From Tetrahymena thermophila SB210 (taxonomy: Eukaryota; Ciliophora; Oligohymenophorea; Hymenostomatida; Tetrahymenidae): a DNA stretch of 64,000 bases. Below, piece by piece: positions 53,448-64,000 of the stretch (positions within the stretch are counted from its first letter, which is position 1; every line of letters starts with the position of its first letter). The stretch spans positions 1-64,000 of the forward strand of contig NW_002476175.1 in the NCBI RefSeq assembly GCF_000189635.1. The letters run 5' to 3'. Below the pieces are notes generated by a model. The model searched no databases. It saw only the letters and a list, made by a program, of their open reading frames with translations, and was not told where the DNA came from. The translations under genes were made by a program, and so were the position numbers.

Positions 53448-56400
53448 ATGTATAATAATTAGATAAAGAAGTCTTCGTTAGACTTGAATAATGATAGCAT
53501 TAGAGGAGGAGCAAATTATGGTTATACAGCTTCTAAAAACTAATAATAAATATAATAAAGATTAAAAAATATGATCGATTAGCAATCAACTCTCAAAAGA
53601 CATGGAAGTTATGATAACAGATAGTTCAGAAATACTTTTGATTTTGACAATTCGTATAGCAATAAAGCATCTATGAACAAAGACACTAAAAATTATTTAA
53701 AAATTCAACCATTTCAAGTATCTTCTTAATAAACTTAAAATTTGGATTACACTGCAGGTTATCAATCATTATCGCCAATTAGTCGATAAATAATGAAGAA
53801 AAAAATGAACTAATCACTTTAATTGTAAAATGAGTCAATAAATAATACTCAAGAATATGATTTTCAAGCTGAGTCAGCAAATTAACAGCTTGGATATTTT
53901 TAAGTTCCTTTATAATCTCCACAAAATAACAATTTAAAGTCTTCATAAATCTAATAATAGGGACCTAACCATCAGTACATCAATCTTTCAAACTACTCTA
54001 ATTAACAATAAAAAAATTAGGTGATTCAAAACAATTAAATACCTCAAATGAGCTAAATATAATAGCCTTAAATCACCATGACTACATCAACTTTTGTACC
54101 TCCAAATCAATAAAATAATCTTTAAAAATACTATTTTTCTTCTCCTATGTAATAAAATTACATGGTAAGAAACAATAAAATAAATCAAAGTGTTGATTTA
54201 AGTTAATCAGATAATATGCAGCTATAGATGGCAAAAAAGAATTTAAATTATAGTTTGATCTAACCTTAAAGCACCATACTAAGTGGTAATAGTTTAAGCA
54301 TGCAAAAAGTGAATACTCTTCCAACTGAGATGAGTGATATCTCATATGACAATAAATGCTTAAATAATAGAATAGATTATCTTTATTAAGAAAACTAGTA
54401 ATTAACTAATGAACTTTAGGATACATTAAATTAATCAAAGTAATACCAATAGCAATACACAGACTAGCTTAATCAGCATAATTAGCTTCAGTAGATATAC
54501 AATCCTAAAATGAATACTAATACGAATATCAACTCTTCCATGGAGAGCTTATCTAACCGTATGGTTTAGGAAAATTTACAGAATTATTCCAAGTAATTTT
54601 ACATTTTAATTTGCTCATTTATTAATTTACTTAAGTATTTTATTTATTTTGTAACACTTCAAACAGTAAAAGAGAATAAGGAGTATTTATGAATCAAGAA
54701 TAAGTTGAAAATATATAAAATTAGCTTGATGAGATTAAGCAATATTTATAGAAGTAAAATACTCTTTAAAAAGGAGACTTTAGATAAAGCACGATTCAAT
54801 CTGATTTATTGCTGAATAAAATCATGTCTTAAAAAAAAAATAATGAATCCCTTGATGAGTTTAAAGAGGCTTTGGCTAGTACAACTTCTGTTTAAAATTT
54901 ATCTAAACGCTAATCTGCCTTACAACAAGCTTTATCGATTAATCTTAATTCAAGTAGATTAGGAAAGATGAACTTAAAACAGAGCTTAAATAATCAATTA
55001 GGTAATAAAGTTGTAATACAACACATTCAAACATAACTTTAGAATAAATCTTAATAAAGTATTGAAAGTAATCCAAATGCAAACAATAATTAAAGTATGA
55101 AAGATTTAAATAACGATCATACCAATGTTTAGATTAAAAACAATAATCATATCACTGCGAGTGGAGATAAAAATGATGTAAATTTGCTAAGCATGAGTAA
55201 TAGTATTAGAAGTAAAAATTAAAGTATTCAAAAATCAGACTAAATTCATTAAAATACCAAAAATACGAAAAGCACTGACATGAATATATAAAAGGCTATC
55301 AAAAGTAACTTATCTATTGATAAGGAAGATATAAAAAAAAGATTAAATAGCGTATAAAACAACAGGACCTCACAATCTTAAGATTATTACATTGAACCCT
55401 TGAGTAAGGAAACAATAGATAGTGCGTTAGATGTTGAAAATGAGTCAACAAAGACAAATAATAATCAAGAAAATAAAATTCCAAGTTAGAATTTATCTGT
55501 GTGCTAATAAAATTTGACCCTTTAAGAGTAGTTGTAATAGAAGGAAGAATAAATTAAAAAGTTAGATTAGTAGATACTTTAGCTTTAACAAGAGTAGGTT
55601 TAGATTAAAATAAATTACGAAACTGAAAAAAGTTAATTAAAAAATGAAAATATTTTACTTGAAGGAAGAATAAAGCAAAAAGAATAATTTGAGGAAGAGA
55701 GGATAAAACATGAAGAAATAATAAAAGAGCAGTAAATGATCATGAAACAAAACTAAGATTCTATAATATAAGAATTGCAATCAAAAAATTAGAATTTAGT
55801 AAAAGAGCTATAGCAAGCTGAAAAAAATAATTAAGATTTATAGGCTTAACTATAAAACTACTAAAAATAATAAAAATTTTTGTCGAGTTCTGTTAAAGAA
55901 AAAGTAAAATTTAAATAAGTATAAAAATTGTATTTAAAGAGTGTTTTTTTTAATAAAAAGGATCAGTTAATTGAAAAAATCAAGAAAGATAATCAGAATT
56001 TGATAGGTAAATAAATAAATAAATAAAATAATTTATTTTTATCTAGTTTAAAAAAATTATTTACAAAAAATTTAAACTAGAATAAAAAAATATCATGGAC
56101 TTTAATATGGGAGCTTCAGGTAACATGATGGGAAGCTATCAGCAATAAATCAATCTTGAGTAAATGCAAAAGTAGTTTGCCCACGTTTTAGAAATGAAAG
56201 ATAGAGAAATTATGGAATTAAAAGGAATGTAGGAATAATTAACTTTAAAGATTAAGTCTTATGAAGAATAATTGAATTAAATTACAAATAGTGATCAATA
56301 AAGTATGATGAAGTAAATTTAAATTTCTAAAGGAACTATTGATTAGTTAAGTTAGTAAATTGAGAGATATAAATAAGAATTACACACTGTTCAGCTATCT

Positions 56401-59400
56401 ATACCTGTAAACCAAAGTTAGCAGAGATTTTCTAAGAATGGCTCCAAACAAGTAAAATTCTTCCATAAAATATTTGAAAATTTATTTACATTTGTAAATT
56501 AGACAAATGATTCTGAGCTCATAAAGTAATATCATGCTCTACAATACTAATGTGATGCTTTAAAAGCAAACAATGATCAATTAAAAGCAAAAGAGGTACT
56601 TAATTATTAAAATTATAATAAATTTAACAAATATGTCATTTAAAAAAGATGGAATATGAGCAATCAATAAACAAATTAAAAGCGGGATATTATGAAGAAA
56701 GTGAAGCTAGAAAAGAATTAGAAAACAAAATTAAGTTGATAAGTTAAAAAAGTAATGCATAGCAATAAAATACTATTCAAGGTAATTAAATTGTCTTCTT
56801 CTTCATCTTTAAATTAAACATTTTTTCAAAAATAGAAAGCGCTGGCTATATTGTCAAGGAGCTAATTTAAAGAAAAAAGAACGAAAATAATCCAAGCAAT
56901 CAACTCTAATTCAATTAGATTAGTGGTGAAGGTCTTAATGATAATTAACTGCTTAAAGAAATCATTAACGGCTTAACTATTTAGATGAATGAAAATGTAA
57001 ATATAATTAAATATTAGAATTTTATGATATTCATAATTAAAATAGCAATAAAAGTATGACGATGAAAAAGAAAAGCTGTAGGCAGATATTAGGAAATTAA
57101 AAAATGAACTAGAATCTAAAAAGCAAGAGTGCTAGAAAAATGTTTTAGTAAGTTTTATATATTTGTTTGTGAATATGAGACTTATATATTTATGATTTTT
57201 GAAACTTAGGAAATAAATAGATTAAATAAAGAACTTGAATTTTCAGAGATAAAAGAAACATTAAATGATAGAGAAGAAGAAATGACCTAGCTAAAATAAA
57301 AGATTGAAGAGTTATAAAAATAAATTAGATCTTTGTAGGAGAAACATCTGAATGACAAAAACTAAATTATCAAGGAAAATGAAAATTATGTTGACAGACT
57401 TAAAAAAGAATATGAAGAAAGAATAAATTATTATAAATAGTCACAAAATGGTGGTCAGTTACCATCCAGCACTAGCGAAGTAAAATTATTTATTTCTTAT
57501 TTATTTTTCCATCAACTCTCATAAATTTTAATAATAATTTTTTTTAGGATAATAAACTACAGTCTGAAGCTCACATAAATTGTTTAGAGCAAATAAATGC
57601 ATTGTCAAAAGAATTGGCAACCTGCAAATAGCTTTATCAAAGAGCTTTAAATGATGAAATGGTTTAGACATAGCAATTAATTAACAGTTTAAATAACGCT
57701 ATTTTAGAAAAAAGAGATAAAATTGATAAAATTGAAGAGCAAAAAGGAGAGATGTAAAGTTAAATTAGCAACTTTAACAGCTAATATAAATAGGTATGAT
57801 TTTTGCAAAAATATTTTTTTCCTTATTGATTAAAAAAATTAAATTTAAGCTAAAAGAAAACTTACTTACAGCAAGCATGTCTGTGACATTAGAAAGCTCT
57901 CATGTTCTAAGAGATGGACAATGTGAAATTTTAAAGAACCTTATAGATAAGGTAAAAGATAAGAAACAAAAAGCATAAGAAAAAGCTAAATAGCTTGAAA
58001 AAGAAAATAAAAGACTACTTGAAGAAAGCAAGAGGCTCTAACAAACCATAAAAGATGTCGAAATTAGAAATTCTGAAATAGAAAACTAAAACCATGTTTC
58101 ACAATAGGAATTAGTCATTTTACAAGAAAGGATAAAAGATTATGTAGAAGAGGACAAAGTAAATATTAAATTAAAAAATTTATTAATTATATTAATTATT
58201 TCTATTTAATTTAATTAGAAAAAATCTTAGGAAATTGAGCTATTAAAAAGTCAGGTTTCATAAATAGGCAATAAATCTAACAAACATGACCTAGAAAACA
58301 CAATTGGATTGACCTAAAATGATAATTAGAATGATAACTTTTAGCTAATGGATATAAATTCATAGTCTTTAGTCGTGCATGATGAATCTGAAAGATAGAC
58401 TTAATTGAAAATTTTAGATATTAATGATGAATTGGCTGTGTCTGAATAGCCAAAATTCTAAATTGAAGTATCTAAGTCTAGAGAGAGTTTAAATAGTATT
58501 TTATCAAGCAAGCATGGCGGTCCAATAGTAATTGATTAAGTATATAAATAAAATATAGCTAAAGAGTATGATATACTTTTAAATGACCATACATAACTTT
58601 AAAAGAAATATAAAGTTGCATATGCTTAGCTTTAAGAGAAACTTAAATCAGAAGCTGTTCTCCAAGGCATGATTAAAACTGAAAATGCTAAAAGAAAAAC
58701 TCTTGAAAACAATTATAAAAAGCTACAAGAAGACTATGATAAACTAGAAAAAATTAAAAAAGCAAATTCTGAAAACATTAAAAAATTGTAATAAAAAAAT
58801 GTTCAGAATGAAAGCATTAAAGAATTCTTTGAGAATTAAATGAAAGAATATAAAGACGTTATTGAAAAATTACAGCATCAGAAAAAAGAGCTTGAAGATA
58901 AATTAAAAAGTAAACTATAGACATCAATGAGCAACGTTAAAGCTTCTTCAATGATAGAAGCTTCTTATTACAATAGCACATCAGTAATATTAATAAAAAA
59001 TAATTTATTTTTTTATTTTAATTATTTTAATTAGAATATTGGCGAGAGCAGTATTGTAGAACCAGAAAAGCTATTGAACGATTTATAAGATAAGATAAAT
59101 GAAAATTGCATGTTAAATATGAAAATAGATGAGCTAAATGAACAAATTAAAGTTCTTACATTACATACTTAGTAAGATGAAAGCAATCAAGACAAGTAGA
59201 CAAGTATTTAAAATTTAATGATAGAAAATCAAGCTCTTAAACATAAAGTATAAATTCTAACAGAGGAAAACGAATAGCTTAAAAATCAAGTTGATAACTA
59301 CTAAATTGAAGCATAATTAGGAGGTTTAGAAACAAGTGACTTAAAAGTTTAATGTAATAATTTACAAGCAAAAATATCTGAACAATAAGATATTATGATT

Positions 59401-59850
59401 TAAAATAATTTGCATATTGAGAGCTTACAATAGCAGATCAATCATTTAAAAGAGCTACTTATTAAAAATTAAATAGATCAAGAAATTTAAATGTGTGATT
59501 AAATCATAAAATCCCCTTCAATTATTTAAGATAAATAAAATGAAAAAAGTGAAATCAAGCAAGATCTTAAAGATGAAGAAGAAAAAGAAGAACATAAGTA
59601 GAAATAAATATAAATTCCAGAATAAAAGTTGTAAGTCTAGAACATCGAAGCTTCTTAACAACAAAATAACCCTGCCTAGCAAGAAATTAATCCTTAAAAT
59701 ATGATAGAAAAAATATAAATTTTCAATGAATACATGGTATAAGACGATTTCATGTGCTAATCTTCTGAATTTAACCAATACAACTAAGAATAATGTTAAA
59801 AAGAAGCGAGCGTATTAAAAGACTTGACCGATTTGATAAAAAATATATGA
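53448..59850 (+). CDS. Long Gln-rich coiled-coil protein
   Basis: A chain of exons in one consistent frame, with about a dozen short introns (first at about 54594-54669, others near 56004-56095, 57148-57208, 57481-57548 and 58985-59035), gives about 1,900 residues ending in TGA at 59848-59850. The first third is low-complexity Gln/Asn/Ser-rich, with many TAA/TAG codons. From about 55520 on it is near-continuous coiled coil with heptad Leu and dense Glu/Lys/Gln (for instance KVKDKKQKAQEKAKQLEKEN). A short non-coiled segment MDFNMGASGNMMGSYQ lies near 56095. The tail is acidic and Gln-rich. Such proteins often serve as cytoskeletal or basal-body scaffolds, but I cannot assign one. The start is uncertain: the frame stays open about 35 bases upstream to a possible splice acceptor. 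Confidence 0.8.
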
Positions 59851-60129
59851 TAATAATTTATTGATATTTTTTTAATAATTCCCATATATATTTTATATTA
59901 ATTTTTTGCATTTATTTAATTAGCCGCTTTTTAAAATTTAAAATCTAAATAAATTAAATATACTTAAATTAATTAATTTTTAGCTCTCTTCTCTGTAAAT
60001 TTTTATTTATTTATTTCTTTTTCTTTTGTGTTTTTATAATTAATTAAATATTTCAAAAATTAAAAGAGGAAAGTAAATTTTTATAGAAAAATCATCTTTT
60101 ATCCAACAAATGTTAAGGAGATTTTTAAA

Positions 60130-60375
60130 ATGGCTAGCATTTGGCAACAATTAATTCTTTAAAAAATAGCATTCTTAGATCCATTCGTATGCTCTTTTAT
60201 TAAATTTAGTGCCCCCATTCGAGCACTAAACAATTAATTGTTTGTCCCCTTCTAAAGTTTTTAACACAATACCCATTAATAAAATAAATGCTAATCTTAA
60301 GAATCTTTAACATTGAAAAAAATAAATAATATTAAAGACATCGTCTACTTCAAAATACCTCACCAAACATTTTGA
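60130..60375 (+). CDS. Possible small hypothetical protein, 81 aa
   Basis: Open frame of 81 codons ending in TGA, with unusually GC-rich and amino-acid-diverse content for this spacer (MASIWQQLILQKIAFLDPF at the start). It includes a Cys/Phe/Pro-containing middle and a Gln/Lys-rich C-terminal half. An 8-bp perfect stem (60205-60212 with 60223-60230) lies inside, so the locus might instead be a structured RNA. No family recognised. With TGA as the only stop, a frame of this length can arise by chance; the composition is the main argument. Confidence 0.35.
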
Positions 60376-60599
60376 ATATAGTTCTTGTATGTCAGTTTTT
60401 TCAAAAAAGCTTTCATTTTCTATAAAAATTTTACTGAAATAATTATACTAAATCCTCAATTATTTCTATTTAACCAATATATAATTAGTATTTTTTAAGA
60501 AGCAAGCATGCAGAAGATAAAATAGATTCAAGCTATTATAGAGAGATTGAGAGCGTCAAGAAACAAAAAGAAGATTTATTTTTTAAAATTTAAAAAGAA

Positions 60600-60673
60600 A
60601 AAACAAAAAATTTATAAAACAAATAGAAAATATAAACACAAATAAAAGAAAATAAAAATTAAAAATAAAAATA

Positions 60674-60705
<32 letters not shown>

Positions 60706-60790
60706 TAAAAATAATAAATAATAAATAAATAAGTGAAAAAAAATATGAACAAAAATTATATAAAATTAAATAAATATTTTAATAAATAAT
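60600..60790. repeat. Simple A/T tract with AAAT/AAAAAT units
   Basis: Nearly pure A and T with repeated AAAATAAATAAA-type units on the plus strand. Confidence 0.8.
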
Positions 60791-61292
60791 AAATATAATC
60801 AAATTTTTTACTTGTTAACGCGCGCGAAATTTATTTAATTTTAATTGTAATAATTATTTGAAATTTTGAGTATAAATTTAATTTTAATTTTTGAAAAAAT
60901 AAAATAATTTTTTGGAATAGGACTTAGAAATCTTTAGAATTATTTTAAATAAAATAGAAAATAAATTTGAGTGAAATTTTTGGTTTATATTTGATTTTGT
61001 GTATTAGTATGAAAGTTTAATTTGTAATTTTTTCACAAAAAGCAAAAAGAATATTTATAATTAATTAGAGTTTTTGGAAATATACATATATAGCTGGATC
61101 TAGTAATCAAAAGCAAGTTATAAATTAGTTAATCAGGAACAGAAAGATAAATTAATAAAAGGATCAAAAGTAGGAGAAATATTAAATCCATTCATAACAA
61201 TAATTAATCAATCAATCTTTGATTAAAAAAATTAAAAATATTAAATTTACAATACCTCTATCTATCTACGTAATAATCTACAAGTAACAAAA

Positions 61293-62322
61293 ATGCCTAA
61301 GTCCAAAAGATCTAAAGTTGTAGCATTAACTAAGGTTAAGAAAGATGCCACAGGACACAAGCAAAAAATTCAAAATAAATTAAATGAATGTGTCCAAAAG
61401 TACGATAACATCTATGTTTTCTCTCATGAAAATATGACCACTATCCCATTCAGAGAGATTCAAGCTTAATGGAGTGATTCAAGGTAATAATTAACTTAAA
61501 TATGTCAAACTTCATTAGGAGCTTATTTATATATATACAAAAATGAATATATAATCTAATTGTATTTTTTAATTATTAAAGATTCTTCTTAGGTAAAAAC
61601 AAAGTCATGCAAATCGTTTTAGGAAAGGACTCTGATTCAGAATAATTAGACAACTTACATTACTTGACTGAATAAATTAAGGGTGATTGTGGTTTGCTTT
61701 TCACTAACAAAACCTATGAAGAAGTCAAAAAGTAACTTACTTTTTTTATATATGAGCTTTCGAGGTATTAAATTTAAAATAACCTATTATAATAGTTTCT
61801 TTGATTCATATGGATGCGAAGAATTTGCCAAGGCCGGACATGTTGCCAACGAAACTATAATTCTTTAAAAGGATAGTGATGTCTTCAATACATTTGCTCA
61901 CACTATGGATGTTTACTTGAGAAAACTTGGTGTAGATGTTATCTTATAAAATGGTATTTTGAACTTACAATCTAATTTTGTACTTTGCCAAGAAGGAAAA
62001 CCCATAAACACTGAATAAGCTAAGCTTTTGGTATATATTTAATTTTAGTTGAATTAAAAATTTGCTTCAAAGGATAATATTAGTTAGTATCAATCGCTTA
62101 ATCCAAAATGAGCAATATTGCCAGGACAAGATTAATTTATTTTAACGTTTAAATAAATAAATAAATTGATTGAATTTGAAGCAAATATTTTTAGAAGAAT
62201 TTCATTAAACTTTTTTTATTTAAAATAAATAGAAATTGTTAGGATACAAGATAGCATAGTTTAAGATAGAATTAAAGTGCTGCTATCACAAGCCATCAAC
62301 CACTTTCAAAAAGTTAAATTGA
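61293..62322 (+). CDS. MRT4: Ribosome assembly factor MRT4 (P0-like)
   Basis: Nucle(ol)ar factor that occupies the P0 site on pre-60S particles until exchanged for the stalk protein. Exons 61293-61483, 61582-61731, 61796-62030 and 62233-62322 give 666 nt, 221 residues. It starts MPKSKRSKVVALTKVKK, the family's basic opening, and contains YDNIYVFSHENMTTIPFREI, FFLGKNKVMQIVLG, GLLFTNKTYEEV, EEFAKAGHVANETI and the end QAKLLKLLGYKIAQFKIEL. Yeast and human forms are about 235-240 residues; this one has a shorter tail. The last exon was placed by this conserved end; stopping earlier at an in-intron TGA would lose it. No acidic P-protein tail, as expected for MRT4 rather than P0. Confidence 0.93.
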
Positions 62323-63758
62323 GTTAAATAAAATAGTAAGCAAGATAAATACAAAATGAGAAAAATATAATTGATGCTGCAAATATTAATTAGAAAACAC
62401 TATTATTAATTTGTGAATACTAAATAAATCATTTAAAACAATAAAAATAAAATAATTATTAAAATTTTCACAAAAATAATTTAAAAAAGTTTAATGCTTT
62501 AAATAATAACTAACCTATCAATAATATAAATAAAATTTAAATAAATAATAATTCTAATTTTCATCTCTCATATAATTAGTTTGTTTGTTTATCATTCATT
62601 ATCTATGCATGTAGTATTCAATTATACTTTCTCCTTTTAATTTTCATAACTAAACGCTTTTAAGTATTATCTAAATAAAGATTTATTAACAAATAGATAA
62701 ATCAAATGATAATCTTACTACTATCATTTTTTTTACTATTTTATATATTAAATTTGAATCTTTTTAGCAAAATCTCTCACATGTTTCAAATTATTTGATA
62801 AGAACTTTAAAATTTACTAAAAAAGGGAAAAAAATTAATCTAACTTACTTTTTAGCTCTACCCAAAATAATTTTTATGTACTCAAGTAAAATATGAAAAG
62901 TAAATAATTATTAACTTATTTTGAAATACTATTTTAAAATATTGAACAATTAAAGTTAAATAATATGTTATTTTTTTTAATAAATCAACTTTTAAGAGTT
63001 TTTTTAATTGAATAAATTTTTTTGTTGTTTTATAAAAATTATATAAAATTATTATTTTTGTCTATAATAAAAAATTACATATTATTTGTTTTCTTTGTTT
63101 TAAATCTAACATTTTTATTAGCAAAGTTGGAGTTTAAATTTTTAATAAATCAACTTTTAAGTGATTTTTTAATTGAATAAATTTTTTTGTTGTTTGATAA
63201 AAATTATATAAAATTATTATTTTTGTCTATAATAAAAAATTACATATTATTTGTTTTCTTTGTTTTAAATATAACATTTTTATTAATAAAGTTGGAGTTT
63301 AAATTTTAGATTGAATCTAACATTTTTATTAATTTAGTTGGACATTAAAAGTTTTGAAATATTTTAAAATTATTAATTAAATTCTTTTAATATTTAATAG
63401 TAATAATTAAGAAGTTAATGCAATTAAACATTCAACTAAAGCTTATGATTTATTATTTTTACAATATCTTATTACTTAGTTTGATGTTAAAATTAACTTT
63501 AAAAAATGAAATAATCAAATATTTCAAAAAAAGCAAAGAACTTAAAGGAGTTATTTAAATTTTAACTATTAGAGGAAGAATGAATCTACAAAAAATAAGC
63601 ATTTCCAAAAAGATCAACATTAAAAACATAGATTTGCTAAGACTACAAAAAAACATTTGTTTGCAAATAAAAATAATTTCAAATTATAAAACCATTCATT
63701 TTAGATATCAAATATAAAAACCAGATAGTTATCTTATTAGTTATTAAATATATTTAAT
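62323..63758. other. Convergent spacer with a 165-bp tandem repeat
   Basis: 3' flanks of MRT4 (+) and SmG (-). Besides the repeat at 62986-63345 there is only A/T-rich sequence. Confidence 0.6.
62986..63345. repeat. Tandem repeat, period 165 bp, two full copies plus a part
   Basis: Unit 1 is 62986-63150 and unit 2 is 63151 to about 63315, nearly identical (CAACTTTTAAG at each start, GTTGGAGTTTAAATTTT 140 bases on in each). A third, partial unit about 63316-63345 repeats the TCTAACATTTTTATTA block. The high identity points to a recent duplication. Confidence 0.9.
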
Positions 63759-64000
63759 TCAAATAAGTTCTAAACAATCCCAACGAATAATAGAATTTCC
63801 TCTAATAACAGCTTTTCCTATATTGACAAATTTATCCTTTCCAATAATCTCTTGAGCATTATCAAGGACTATGTTCATGTAATTATCGTGACCCTTAACA
63901 GTTCCTTATACTCTTCTTCTTGCGTTTAAATATACAAGCAATCTTTTTCCGTTATATTTTTGTAAATCAGGACCATATCCTTGCTTGTGTAAAGTTGTTT
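63759..64000 (-). CDS. SNRPG: Small nuclear ribonucleoprotein G (SmG), 5' end outside window
   Basis: Core Sm-ring protein of the spliceosomal snRNPs. 79 residues are visible, ending in TGA. Sm motif 1 reads GTVKGHDNYMNIVLDNA and motif 2 reads KAVIRGNSII, the latter with the exact IRGNSI of SmG. The family is about 76 residues in people, so only a short N-terminal part is missing. SmG and LSm7 are close relatives. Motif 2 IRGNSII favours SmG; LSm7 usually has a different residue there. Confidence 0.9.

Larger units (their letters stand above)
59851..61292. other. Spacer with a small ORF and simple A/T repeats
   Basis: Contains the possible small gene at 60130-60375, a simple AAAT-type tract at about 60600-60790, and an isolated CG cluster at 60819-60827. 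The last 200 bases are the promoter side of MRT4. Confidence 0.5.

Noticed and set aside
59518..59778. Minus-strand Phe/Leu-rich frame, looks membrane-like
   Set aside because: It is the antisense of an Glu/Lys/Gln-rich coiled-coil exon, which always produces Phe/Leu-rich shadows.
1..64000. Telomeric GGGGTT repeats, the Tetrahymena chromosome breakage sequence, CRISPR arrays, rRNA
   Set aside because: Looked for by eye on both strands; none seen. Lone CCCCAA-like hexamers occur only inside LRR splice donors.

Overview
The window comes from a ciliate nuclear genome, most likely Tetrahymena or a close relative. It is very AT-rich. Every recognisable gene reads TAA and TAG as glutamine at conserved positions and stops only at TGA. 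Genes are cut by many short AT-rich GT..AG introns. Under the standard code nearly every gene here would look like a string of short broken ORFs, so all coordinates below were built by hand with TAA/TAG = Gln and by matching exon frames.

Layout. 1-14235 (+): an axonemal dynein heavy chain, lacking only its 5' end. 14534-14988 (+): a small coiled-coil protein resembling SSNA1/DIP13. 15667-19951 and 21433-25643 (both -): two tandem full-length ABCB-type ABC transporters, clear paralogues differing by one intron. 26490-35492: a region of gene birth and decay on the minus strand. An intact 14-exon leucine-rich-repeat (LRR) gene (32229-35492) has a decayed copy (about 27006-29110), and a second broken ORF lies between them. 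36711-48255: tRNA-Gly(GCC), a third LRR gene (+), a foldback element, biotin-protein ligase (-), a second identical tRNA-Gly, ribosomal protein S3 (-), tRNA-Asp(GTC) and a small unknown protein (-). 48256-53447 has no recognisable gene. 53448-59850 (+): a long Gln-rich coiled-coil protein. 61293-62322 (+): ribosome-assembly factor MRT4. 63759-64000 (-): the Sm core protein SmG, cut by the right edge.

The most striking pattern is in the LRR genes. Almost every internal exon is exactly 90 nt, starts and ends in phase 2, and encodes one 30-residue LRR. Any exon can therefore be duplicated, lost or skipped without breaking the frame, so the array behaves as a modular repeat cassette. Comparing the intact and decayed copies shows single-base frameshifts, a lost splice donor, a premature stop and the absence of three exons from the decayed copy.

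The other genes are ordinary housekeeping (S3, SmG, MRT4, biotin ligase, tRNAs) and ciliary or membrane functions (dynein, SSNA1-like, ABCB transporters). No operon logic is expected in this lineage. No rRNA, CRISPR, telomeric repeat or viral gene was seen.
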